From the NCBI GenBank assembly GCA_016715075.1, contig JADKBK010000009.1, forward strand, positions 124,001-188,000: a stretch of DNA of 64,000 bases, in the 5' to 3' direction. The notes below the pieces were generated by a model. That model saw nothing but the letters and a program-made list of their open reading frames with translations, was not told the origin of the DNA and did no database searches. Of the stretch, positions 49,431 to 58,801 are shown piece after piece (positions within the stretch are counted from its first letter, which is position 1; each line of letters starts with the position of its first letter). A program made the position numbers and the translations under genes. The DNA comes from Bacteroidales bacterium. GTDB lineage: Bacteria; Bacteroidota; Bacteroidia; Bacteroidales; VadinHA17.

Positions 49431-50808
49431 AAACAGGAATACGGATTTCCATCATGCGCTGGCAGTCGATTATGATCTCTGCATTGGCTGTACTCACTGT
49501 ATGACTGTATGCCCCACTCAGGCCATAAGAGTAAGGAAGGGCAAAGCCATTATTATTGCCAACAGATGCGTCGATTGCGGTGAATGCTATAAATCGTGCC
49601 CTGTATCAGCAATAACAGTAGAGCAGGATGACCTGGACATTATATTCAGATATCCCGTAAGGGTGATTCTCATCCCGAGTGTCCTGATAGGCCAGTTCCC
49701 CAGAAAGATAATGACTTCAAGTATTTATAAGGCATTAAAGGTGATAGGATTTACGCATGTCTACGAAGTTGAAAACAGCGTTGATATGGTTGTAAGTGCG
49801 GGCAGACAACATATGCAGGAAAAGAAAGAACGACCGATGATATCATCATTCTGCCCGGCTATCGTCAGGTTGATATAGGTTAAATTTCCTTCTCTTGTAG
49901 ATAATATAATGAGGGTCAACCCTCCTATCGACATGACAGCAATGTATTACAGGGAGAAGCTTAAAACAGCCGGCATTCCTGAAGAACAGATCGGTCTTTT
50001 CTATGCCACACCCTGTGCAGCGAAGATAGCTGCAGTAAAAAGCCCTGTCGGTGAAATCAAATCGGCTGTCACTGGTGTAATAAATATTGACTTTTTATAT
50101 AACAGGATATTAAAATTCCTTTCACTGAAATATACAGAAACAGAACCACCTCAGACTGATGATCTTCTTACTTCCAGGGGAATATTATGGAGTCTGACAA
50201 GAGGGGAGGTAACACATTTCAGCGGACGCGGTCTTGCCATTGACGGAATAAAAAACGTCAATGAATTTTTGGAAAACATTGAAAATGAAAAACTTGATAA
50301 GGTTGACTTTCTGGAACTCAGAGCATGTGATGAAAGCTGTGCCGGGGGGATACTCATAAGAGGGAACAGGTTCCTGACAGTGGAAAGGCTAAAGAACAGA
50401 TCTGAGGAATATGGGGCAAGAGAAGATGACAGGAATCTTAAAATGGATGAAGGTTTTATTGATATAAATGAACATGGCTTCCTTGGTAATATTGAACCAA
50501 GGCCAATGGGAAAGCTGGATGAGGATCTCTCCATTGCACTTCGTAAGATGGAAAGGAAACGCCGTCTTATGTGCTTTCTTCCAGGTTTTGACTGTGCAGC
50601 CTGCGGAGCACCAGACTGCCAGACTCTTTCTGAAGATATTGTGAAGGGGGAGGCTCAGATATCCCAGTGTATTTTCATGCAGCAGCAGATGATAAAACAA
50701 AACCTTCTCAGTCAGGATCATGCTTTCAGAATAACTGAAAACATCTGGGGAGCTGAGCGCCTTGAAAAAAACTGTAACAAAATGGGGGCAGAAGATGAAA
50801 ATAACTGA
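49420..50808 (+). CDS. Iron-hydrogenase-like Fe-S protein with in-frame TAG
   Basis: A 462-codon frame from ATG 49420, interrupted by TAG at codon 153 (49876-49878); the same frame continues directly, reading RLI-stop-VKFPSLVDNI. Domains: two 4Fe-4S ferredoxin motifs (CIGCTHCMTVCP, CVDCGECYKSCP), a hydrogenase large-subunit C-terminal region with altered H-cluster motifs (SSFCPA, ATPCAAK, LRACDESCAGG) and a C-terminal Fe-S domain (CAACGAPDC). The changed motifs and regulatory neighbours suggest a sensory (group C-like) relative, not a catalytic hydrogenase. A GTG at 49378 is the alternative start, less likely. Confidence 0.8.
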
Positions 50809-51133
50809 TATCACAGAGAAACTTGATCTGAAAGTGCTTGCCGGCACTGATGGGCTTAAAACAGATATCACAGGTGGATATGTTTCTGATTTACTGAGCG
50901 ATGTGATGGGCAACGCAAGAGAGGGCCAGGTTTGGATAACCCTTCAGACGCATCAGAATACTATTGCAGTGGCTTCACTGAAAGATCTCGCTGCAATAAT
51001 TATAGTCAAAGGAGCCAAACCTGAATCTGACACAATTAGTAAAGCCAATAGTGAGAATATTCCTTTGTTGTCAACAACACTGGATACTTTCACAATTGCA
51101 GGGTTATTATTTGAATTATTGAAAATGGAATGA
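50795..51133 (+). CDS. DRTGG-domain protein, hydrogenase-linked (second copy)
   Basis: 112 residues from ATG 50795, which overlaps the preceding stop by 14 bp; an upstream TTG at 50762 is less likely. The layout parallels the first DRTGG gene: VLAGTDG, then GGYVSDLLSDVMGNAREGQVW, an IIVKGAKPES turn and an IPLLSTTLDTFTIAGLLFEL end. Two divergent copies in one operon may form a heteromer. Role unknown. Confidence 0.78.
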   Translation: MKITDITEKLDLKVLAGTDGLKTDITGGYVSDLLSDVMGNAREGQVWITLQTHQNTIAVASLKDLAAIIIVKGAKPESDTISKANSENIPLLSTTLDTFTIAGLLFELLKME

Positions 51134-51870
51134 AAAATTACCGGGCTGACCTGCATATTCATACCACTCTTTCGCCTTGCGGAGATCTGGAGATGCACCC
51201 GGTGAATATAATTTCCGAAGCAGAAAAAAAGGGTCTTGACATTATCGGAATTACCGATCATAACACAACCCGTCACTGCAAACTGATTTCACAACTCGCA
51301 GCCAAAAAAGACATTTTTGTACTGCAGGGTGCTGAAGTCACAACAAAAGAAGAGGTTCATTGCCTCGTGTTCTTTGAAAAAACTGATGCACTAAAAACCT
51401 TTCAGGATTATCTTGATACCAATCTGCCTGATATACTTAATGTACCTGAGATCTTCGGTGATCAGGTACAGGTCGACGAAAATGAGATGATAATATTTGA
51501 AGAGCCCAGGCTTCTTGTGAATGCCTTATGCAAATCACTTGAAGAGGTAGAAAAATTTGTACATTCTCTCAACGGTCTCTTCATTCCGGCTCATATTGAC
51601 AGATTGAAAAACAGCATCTACAGTCAGTTGGGATTCCTTCCGGATGACCTTGCAGCTGACGCTCTGGAAATCTCACGAAATTCCAGTCCTGAGAAATTTG
51701 GAGCTGCTCATCCCGAAATTAACAGATTCCCTCTGATCACCTCATCAGATGCTCATTACCCTGAGAATATCGGAATGGCATCTACAAATTTTTACATTGA
51801 GAATGCCTCATTTTCAGAGATAAGATTCGCACTGAATGGAGATAAAGGAAGGAGGATTTCACGCATATGA
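51130..51870 (+). CDS. PHP-domain metal-dependent phosphoesterase
   Basis: A 246-residue protein. The PHP metal-binding motifs are present: DLHIHTTLSPCGD (residues 5-17), GITDHNTTRH (about 39-48), and a late PAHIDR and SSDAHYPENIG. Family members hydrolyse phosphate esters or nucleotides. The start overlaps the preceding stop as ATGA, and its own stop overlaps the next gene the same way. In the hydrogenase module it may remove a phosphate from a signalling partner, which is inference. Confidence 0.87.
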   Translation: MKNYRADLHIHTTLSPCGDLEMHPVNIISEAEKKGLDIIGITDHNTTRHCKLISQLAAKKDIFVLQGAEVTTKEEVHCLVFFEKTDALKTFQDYLDTNLPDILNVPEIFGDQVQVDENEMIIFEEPRLLVNALCKSLEEVEKFVHSLNGLFIPAHIDRLKNSIYSQLGFLPDDLAADALEISRNSSPEKFGAAHPEINRFPLITSSDAHYPENIGMASTNFYIENASFSEIRFALNGDKGRRISRI

Positions 51871-52436
51871 AGACACTATCTCTAAATATACTGGATATTG
51901 TACAGAACTCTATCAGGGCTGAGGCGGATATGATCACAATTGAGATAGAAGAATCTGCAGTGAAGGACATTTACAAGATAGTTATTACTGATAATGGGAA
52001 AGGGATATCTGGTGAGATCCTTGAAAATGTAACTGATCCGTTTGTCACAACGAGAACCAGAAGGAGATTTGGATTAGGGCTGCCTCTGCTGAAGTATCAC
52101 GCTGAGATCACAGGCGGAAATCTTGAGGTTTCCAGTGAGCCCGGCAAAGGGACTATGATCCGTGTTGATTTTTCCAACAGTCACATTGATCGTCAGCCTC
52201 TTGGCGACATATCGGGAGTATTGATAATACTTATAGCTGCCAATCCTTCAAAAGATTTCAGTTACTGCCATTCTACAGATTCAGGGGAGTATCGGTTCAA
52301 TACCGCTGATACGAAAGAGTTTCTTGAAGTTGAGACTCTGAGCGACATGGCTCTTCTGGAAGATATTAAAAGTATAATAAATGAAAACCTGAAAGTAATT
52401 AATGCATCCGGAGTACAATTTGAGACGGAATACTAG
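51867..52436 (+). CDS. HATPase-domain protein, hydrogenase-linked
   Basis: A 189-residue protein. The GHKL ATPase fold fills residues 1-110: LNILDIVQNSIRAEAD (N box), ITDNGKGI (G1), DPFVTTRTRRRFGLGLPLLK (G2) and GKGTMIRVDF. There is no phosphoacceptor histidine domain. The C-terminal 80 residues contain no known domain. It ends the tightly overlapping regulatory run; a 103-bp gap precedes the hydrogenase genes proper. Confidence 0.84.
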   Translation: MKTLSLNILDIVQNSIRAEADMITIEIEESAVKDIYKIVITDNGKGISGEILENVTDPFVTTRTRRRFGLGLPLLKYHAEITGGNLEVSSEPGKGTMIRVDFSNSHIDRQPLGDISGVLIILIAANPSKDFSYCHSTDSGEYRFNTADTKEFLEVETLSDMALLEDIKSIINENLKVINASGVQFETEY

Positions 52437-52539
52437 AAAATAATTTTTTGGGCTGAAAGAAATAAAATGAATAAATTTAAGAGAGCAAATCTTTTTAAGA
52501 AATGCTCAAACATAATAATCAAACTTAATTAATTATAGA

Positions 52540-52941
52540 ATGTCAAAAATCACATCTCTCGCGGATCTCAAAAAGAAGCGCGATGAATTAAAGGGCGGAC
52601 TGGACATCAGGGTCAAAGCTATTGATCCTGACAGTGTTGTCCAGGTCAAGGTAGCAATGGCAACTTGCGGCATTGCTTCCGGTGCGAAGACTGTAATGGA
52701 GTTCTTCCTGGAACAACTCGAAAGAAGAAATATTGCAGCTATTGTTACCCAGACCGGGTGCATGGGCTATTGTTATGCAGAGCCGACAATAGAGGTTAAG
52801 CTGCCCGGGCAGGATCCGGTAGTTTACGGATTTGTCGATCTTAAAAGAGCTGACCAGATCATTGAAAAATATATAAAGACGGGGGAACTGGTTGATGGAA
52901 TTATCCCTGTGAATTACCAGACTATTGATTTTAAAGAATAA
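52540..52941 (+). CDS. Thioredoxin-like 2Fe-2S ferredoxin, hydrogenase-linked
   Basis: A 133-residue protein with the thioredoxin-like 2Fe-2S fold: cysteines at ATCGIASGA and QTGCMGYCYAEP. It resembles the N-terminal segment of HydB and small ferredoxins encoded in Thermotoga and clostridial hydrogenase loci. It probably carries electrons for the HydABC complex. hydB starts 12 bp downstream. Confidence 0.86.
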   Translation: MSKITSLADLKKKRDELKGGLDIRVKAIDPDSVVQVKVAMATCGIASGAKTVMEFFLEQLERRNIAAIVTQTGCMGYCYAEPTIEVKLPGQDPVVYGFVDLKRADQIIEKYIKTGELVDGIIPVNYQTIDFKE

Positions 52942-52953
52942 GGAGGATAAATT

Positions 52954-54746
52954 ATGTCAAAATACAGTATGCATCTTCTTGTTTGCGGTGGCACAGGCTG
53001 CCATGCTTCAGAAAGTGATGCTATTGTCTGCAATCTCAGGGATGAACTTGAGGCAAAGGGGTTAATGGACACCGTTCAGGTGATACTTACAGGCTGTTTT
53101 GGGTTTTGTGAGAAGGGACCTATAGTTAAGGTGATGCCCGATAACACATTCTACGTCCAGGTCAAACCGGAAGATGCACAGACAATCATTGAAGAACACG
53201 TTATTAAAGGAAGAAAAGTAACAAGGCTGCTCTACCAGGACCCGGTGAGTAAGGAGATGATTTCAGATTCAAAGCACATGGGTTTTTTCAAGAAGCAGCT
53301 CAGGATTGTTCTCCGCAACTGCGGATTTATAAATCCCGAAAACATCGATGAATATATAGCGCGTGACGGCTATCAGGCGCTGGGTAAAGTACTGTCCGAG
53401 ATGACTCCCGAGCAGGTAATCAAAGAGGTCAGGGATTCAGGTCAGAGAGGTCGTGGGGGAGGCGGATTTCCTACAGGTCTGAAATGGGAAATTGCCAGCA
53501 AGAACAAAGCGGATCAGAAATATGTTGTCTGCAATGCGGATGAAGGCGACCCGGGAGCATTTATGGATCGTTCTGTCCTTGAAGGTGATCCTCATTCCGT
53601 TTTGGAAGCAATGGCAATTTGCGGTTACAGCATCGGTGCATCACACGGTCTGATTTATATCCGTGCTGAGTATCCGCTTGCAATTGCGAGGTTAAAGATC
53701 GCAATAAAACAAGCCAGGAATATGGTTTGCTGGGCAATAAGATTTTCGGCACAGAGTACAGTTTTGATATTGAACTTCGCTATGGAGCAGGAGCATTTGT
53801 ATGCGGTGAAGAAACAGCACTGATTCATTCCATGGAAGGTTTGCGCGGAGAGCCTACAATAAAACCTCCCTATCCTGCTGAATCAGGATATATGGGAAAA
53901 CCAACCAACGTCAATAATGTCGAGACATTTGCTGCTATACCGGTAATAATTCTAAAAGGAGCCAAATGGTTCAGCAGTATCGGAACAGAAAAGGCAAAAG
54001 GTACAAAAGTATTTGCCCTGGCAGGAAAGATAAATAATGTTGGCCTTATTGAGGTACCTATGGGCACCACCCTGAGGGAAGTAATCTTTGAAATCGGAGG
54101 CGGAATAAGGAATGGCAAGAAATTCAAAGGAGTACAGACAGGTGGTCCCTCCGGCGGATGTCTCTCTGAAAAACACCTCGACACTCCTATCGATTTTGAT
54201 AACCTGATTTCAGCCGGATCAATGATGGGCTCGGGAGCAATGATCGTTCTGGATGAAGATGACTGTATGGTCTCCATGGCAAAATTCTTTCTTGAATTTA
54301 CAGTTGAAGAATCGTGCGGTAAATGTGCACCATGCAGAATAGGTAACAAACGGCTTCATGAGCTGCTGGGACAGATCTGCGAAGGAAAAGGAAGTCTGGA
54401 TGACCTGGACAGGCTAAAAAATATGAGTCTTGTTATCAAGGATACTGCACTTTGCGGATTAGGACAGACCTCTCCGAATCCTGTTCTCTCAATGATGGAA
54501 AATTACCGTGATGAGTACATTGCGCACGTTACTGACAAAAAATGTCCGGCCGGCCAGTGTCGCAGCCTGATGGAATACGTGGTCAATCCTGAAAACTGTG
54601 TCGGCTGTACAGCCTGCGCAAGGGTTTGCCCTGTAAATGCCATTACTGGTGAGAGAAAAGAGATCCATCTCATCAATCCTGCAATATGCATCAAATGCGG
54701 TGCATGTATGGAGAAATGCAAGTTTGATGCAATATTTATCAGATAA
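52954..54746 (+). CDS. hydB: [FeFe] hydrogenase NuoF-like subunit HydB (frameshifted)
   Basis: Two pieces, 52954-53823 and 53727-54746, form one protein of about 597 residues. One G is missing at 53717-53718; restoring it gives IKQAREYGLLGNKIFG. A strong Shine-Dalgarno (AGGAGG, 52941-52946) precedes the ATG. Domains: thioredoxin-like 2Fe-2S, NuoF core with the FMN/NADH site GQRGRGGGGFPTGLKW, CNADEGDPGAFMDR, the 4Fe-4S motif SCGKCAPCR and two C-terminal 4Fe-4S motifs (CVGCTACARVCP, CIKCGACMEKC). It takes electrons to or from NAD(H) in the trimeric hydrogenase. Confidence 0.93.
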
Positions 54747-54756
54747 TTCAAATATA

Positions 54757-56535
54757 ATGGAAACAATAAAGCTTACAATTGATAATAAAGAGATTGAGGT
54801 GCCAAAAGGCACTACGATATATAAAGCTGCGAAGGAGTTAGGCATAGATATTCCAACCTTGTGTTACATGGATCTCCATGATCTGAATATTGAAAACAAA
54901 CCGGGAGGTTGCCGTATCTGTGTGGCAGAGGTTCAGGGTAAAAAGAACCTTGCTCCTACCTGCTCAACCAACTGCGAACAGGGGATGGTAGTAAAAACCC
55001 ACACAACAAGGGTTATGAATGCACGCCGGACTGTTATGGAATTCATACTTTCAGATCATCCGAAGGATTGTCTGATCTGTGCCAAATCGGGCAACTGTGA
55101 TCTGCAGGACATGTCGCACAGACTTGGAATCAGGGAAATCCCCGGTGCCGAATTTGCTGAGATGTCAACTTACAGAAAAGATACTTCTCCCTCCATAATC
55201 AGGGAGCTTGATAAATGTATTATGTGCCGCAGGTGTGAGACAATGTGCAACGATGTACAGACTGTAGGCGCACTGTCGGCGGTAAACAGAGGCTTTATGT
55301 CAACTGTTGCTCCTGCTTTTGAGCAAAATCTTGAATATTCAACATGTACCTATTGCGGACAATGTGTTGCAGTATGTCCTACAGGAGCACTTACCGAGGT
55401 TAATCATATACCTCAGGTACTAAGAGCTCTTGCCGATCCTACAAAAACTGTTGTCGTACAAACAGCTCCTGCAGTTCGCGCTGCACTGGGAGAAGAATTC
55501 GGACTTGCTCCGGGGACACTGGTAACAGGTAAGATGACTGCTGCTTTGCGGGCGCTGGGATTTGATTATGTTTTTGACACTGACTTTGCTGCCGACCTCA
55601 CAATTATGGAAGAAGGTACCGAGCTGCTTGACAGGCTGTCGAGACATCTGAAAGGTGATAAAACTGCCAAAATACCAATACTCACATCCTGCTGCCCGGG
55701 ATGGGTCAACTTTTTCGAACACTATTTTCCGGATCTCAAAGATGTGCCTTCAACAGCAAAATCACCACAGCAGATGTTCGGGGCAATAGCCAAATCATAC
55801 TTTGCCGAAAAAATAGGGATTAACCGGAAGGATATGGTTGTAGTATCAATAATGCCATGTCTTGCAAAGAAATATGAGTGCCAGAGAGATGAGTTCTCCG
55901 TTGACGGAAACCCTGATGTTGACTATTCAATATCAACAAGAGAACTGGCATCATTTATCAAACAGGCAAACATCGACATTAAGACACTGCATGATGAAGA
56001 GTTTGATGCACCTCTTGGTGAATCGACAGGTGCTGCAGTTATTTTTGGCGCCACAGGAGGTGTGATTGAAGCAGCATGCCGTACAGCATATGAGCTTTAT
56101 ACGGGCAAAAAACTTGAGAGACTTGAGTTTACTGAACTGAGAGGCATGGAAGGTGTCCGCTCGGCAATAATTGACTTTGATGGTCTTCCTCTAAATATAG
56201 GTATTGCTCACGGACTGGGTAATGCAAGAAAGCTTCTTGATGATGTCAGGTCAGGAAAATCACTGTTTCATGCAATCGAAGTAATGGCCTGCCCCGGAGG
56301 CTGTATCGGAGGAGGTGGTCAACCGCTGCACCATGGAAATTCTGAGATTATTAAAGCAAGGGCAACAGCTATTTATACAGAAGACAGGAAAAAGCCTATC
56401 AGGAAATCTCATGAAAATCCATTCATTATAAAACTCTATAATGAATACCTAGGAAAACCAGGAAGTGAAAAATCTCATCATCTCCTTCACACCCACTATT
56501 TTGACAAACAGAAAAAGGTGATTATTAAAAAATAG
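54757..56535 (+). CDS. hydA: [FeFe] hydrogenase catalytic subunit HydA
   Basis: 592 residues from ATG 54757; the frame is open further upstream, but METIKLTIDNKEIEVPKGT is the natural start. In order: a 2Fe-2S domain (C36 to C73), a His-Cys 4Fe-4S motif (HPKDCLICAKSGNC), two 4Fe-4S motifs (CIMCRRCETMC, CTYCGQCVAVCP) and a complete H-cluster: TSCCPGW (310-316), MPCLAKK (366-372), EVMACPGGCIGGGGQP (508-523). The short-subunit-like region follows. It is a full-length catalytic enzyme of the NAD-linked, probably bifurcating type (group A3), producing or consuming H2 in the cytoplasm. hydB is 10 bp upstream. Confidence 0.96.
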   Translation: METIKLTIDNKEIEVPKGTTIYKAAKELGIDIPTLCYMDLHDLNIENKPGGCRICVAEVQGKKNLAPTCSTNCEQGMVVKTHTTRVMNARRTVMEFILSDHPKDCLICAKSGNCDLQDMSHRLGIREIPGAEFAEMSTYRKDTSPSIIRELDKCIMCRRCETMCNDVQTVGALSAVNRGFMSTVAPAFEQNLEYSTCTYCGQCVAVCPTGALTEVNHIPQVLRALADPTKTVVVQTAPAVRAALGEEFGLAPGTLVTGKMTAALRALGFDYVFDTDFAADLTIMEEGTELLDRLSRHLKGDKTAKIPILTSCCPGWVNFFEHYFPDLKDVPSTAKSPQQMFGAIAKSYFAEKIGINRKDMVVVSIMPCLAKKYECQRDEFSVDGNPDVDYSISTRELASFIKQANIDIKTLHDEEFDAPLGESTGAAVIFGATGGVIEAACRTAYELYTGKKLERLEFTELRGMEGVRSAIIDFDGLPLNIGIAHGLGNARKLLDDVRSGKSLFHAIEVMACPGGCIGGGGQPLHHGNSEIIKARATAIYTEDRKKPIRKSHENPFIIKLYNEYLGKPGSEKSHHLLHTHYFDKQKKVIIKK

Positions 56536-56569
56536 TATAACAATATTTGACAATTATAAAACTACGGTT

Positions 56570-57052
56570 ATGTCTCATATAAAAATCGAATTAAGAAAAG
56601 AAGACGTTGACTTTATCAAAGGGGTATGTGACTCTTTTAATAAAGATCCGCAGGAACTGATAAATGTCCTGCATGCCTGCCAGGAACACTTCGGGTATCT
56701 GCCGGCAGAGGTGCAGGAGGTTGTTTCCGAACACCTCGAGGTACCGGTCGCCAAAATCTATGGAGTTGTGACTTTTTATTCCTTTTTTACAATGACCCCA
56801 AAGGGAAAGAATCCTATCAGCATATGCCTTGGAACAGCATGTTATGTAAGAGGTGCTGAAAAGGTGCTTGATGAATTTAAAAAGGAGCTTGGAATCCAGG
56901 TTGGTCAGACAACCAAGGATAATAAATTCTCACTATCCAGCCTTCGCTGCGTTGGAGCTTGCGGTCTTGCCCCCGTTGTACTCGTCGGTGACAAAACTTA
57001 CGGCAGGGTGGCACCTGATGATGTAAAGAACATTTTAAAAGAATATGAGTGA
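56570..57052 (+). CDS. hydC: [FeFe] hydrogenase NuoE-like subunit HydC
   Basis: A 160-residue NuoE-type protein with four 2Fe-2S cysteines, CLGTACYVRGA and LRCVGACGLAP. The N-terminal helical part carries LINVLHACQEHFGYLP and VYGVVTFYSFF-like features. It completes HydABC. It is 34 bp after hydA, and in this locus it follows hydA rather than preceding hydB as in Thermotoga. A strong terminator ends the unit. Confidence 0.95.
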   Translation: MSHIKIELRKEDVDFIKGVCDSFNKDPQELINVLHACQEHFGYLPAEVQEVVSEHLEVPVAKIYGVVTFYSFFTMTPKGKNPISICLGTACYVRGAEKVLDEFKKELGIQVGQTTKDNKFSLSSLRCVGACGLAPVVLVGDKTYGRVAPDDVKNILKEYE

Positions 57053-57088
57053 TTTTTTTAGAGTTAGTTTTTGGATAGATTAGTTATG

Positions 57089-57122
57089 CCCGGAACAGGG
57101 GACTGTTCCGGGTTTTGTTTTT
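57089..57122 (+). terminator. Intrinsic terminator of the hydrogenase operon
   Basis: A perfect 10-bp stem CCCGGAACAG / CTGTTCCGGG with the loop GGGA, then TTTTGTTTTT. Confidence 0.95.
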
Positions 57123-57159
57123 ACAACCAAGTCACTAAATCAGGCTGTTGTTTTCTATA

Positions 57160-58792
57160 TCAGAACCTTTTTCTGAGCTGAAGGTAAACCCTGTGATATT
57201 TATACTGCTGCTCAAATGTTCCTCATAATTGATTCCGAGTGCCACTTTGCCGGTAACTGCCAGTAAAAGTTGATCTCCCCGATATGCTGTATTTCCGTCA
57301 GGGCACTCTCAGGCATTTTGTAATCAACGTAATGATATCCAATGCTTGCCTGGAGCTTGTTATTAAAAAAATCATGTGATGCGTTTGCCCCGTATGTCTG
57401 TCCGTTCATATAACTTGATTCGGTATATGTGCCTGAAAGCGTGAGAGTAATATTCGCTCCAGGGATATTATTGTAAGTAAGATAGCCATAGATATTTTTA
57501 GAAGGCCTCGGATCTGATTTCAGAAAGCGGTAACCTGTTTGCAGTCCAAAGGTAAGATCTCTTGTGAACCGGTAACTGGCCTGCAGTCTGAACCCTTGTC
57601 GCATCTCAGTTTCAAGCATCCTGTCAATGAAGGTTTTGTATGTCTCATAATAAATAACATTCTTTCTTGCATCGTATGATCCTGATATGGAAAGTTTGTT
57701 TGAGAATTTATATCTGAGAGACAGATACATACCCGTAGGATCAAAACCATTTGTTGCAGTTTCACTATTATTGGCTGTATCAACCTTCAACTGGTAGAGA
57801 TCAACCTCAAATGTTCCCATGAAGTAAAGGTTTTTTATAAGTGAATTGGAGTGCTGAAAATACAGGAACCTGCGGTCGATATTCGAGGTATTCATTTGCT
57901 GCATGAAAGCAACCGAAGTCTCACTGAATGAACCCTGGTTCTTTGTATTAAATCCAAGGTATCCTCCAAATTGCAGGAGATCCTTATTGAAACCATAATT
58001 TGAATAATCAGGTCTTGTGCCTGCAATGGCGCCAACTGCAAATCCGCCAAATGATTTCTCCACCTGAAGTCCATCTACAGCTCCGATATTTGAGAGACGG
58101 AGATTTATTTTCCGCCCCAGAGTGATCTTTGTACTTTTGTTAAGGTCATATATGAGAGCAAGATTATATATTTTAAGAGCGCTGAAAATATCATTCTTTA
58201 CAACATCCCATTCGCCAAGCTTATGTCTGAAGGAGACATAGCTCTCGAATGAAAACTTTGAATCGGCGATATTCCTGGCATTAAGTGATAATGAATAGCG
58301 AAATCTCTGGGAATAATCGGCTGGGGTATTTGAAAAATCAGAGTATGAATTAACAGAGACATTCCCGCTGATGCGTTGCTTCAACTCCCCCTCTTTCGAT
58401 TTGACAGGTGCAGAGTCTCTCCTTTTTTCCTGTACAGGTACCGCGGTCGTTGCCGGCGTTGTTGCAGCAGCTACTGCTGTTTCTGCTGCCTTCTCCACTT
58501 TTTTAATCCTTGCTGTTATAAAATCAGCAACTACAGGTCTGACCGGTGGGATAACTGTGCAAACACAGGATAGTGATGATAGATTATCTACTGTTAAGGC
58601 AGGAAGAAGTTTTCCGTTTGAATTCATAAAAAGGGTATCTCCTGCAGAGATCCCTTCGGTGGACTTAAATTTCACATAAACACTCTTTGCACTTACAAAT
58701 GAAACCTGTCCGGAAATGATTTCATTGTCAGCTTGACCCTTCAGGTCAACAAACAAAATCGCTAAGAAAATTATCAAAAGGTGTTTTTTCAT
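57160..58792 (-). CDS. Outer-membrane beta-barrel protein of the cytochrome operon (two 3' frameshifts)
   Basis: The frame from 58792 ends at 57212, but restoring one A at each of two short runs (57246-57248, 57219-57220) gives PAKVALGINYEETFEQQYKY, then a terminal strand ending RKRF and a stop at 57160-57162, about 543 residues. A final Phe is typical of outer-membrane barrels. Parts: signal peptide (1-20), a soluble beta domain (ISGQVSFVSAKSVYVKF, to about 95), an Ala/Thr-rich linker, then many alternating amphipathic strands (about 135-543). It starts 10 bp from the end of the 13-heme gene, so they are cotranscribed. It may be a porin for the cytochromes; no MtrB or PioB motif was recognised. 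Confidence 0.72.
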
Positions 58793-58801
58793 ATTAACTT
58801 C

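Noticed and set aside
49876..49878. TAG recoded as glutamine or pyrrolysine
   Set aside because: TAG ends other genes in the window normally, and no suppressor tRNA or pyrrolysine gene is present here.
50762..50794. TTG start for the second DRTGG gene
   Set aside because: The ATG at 50795 matches the domain start and gives the usual short overlap with the upstream stop.
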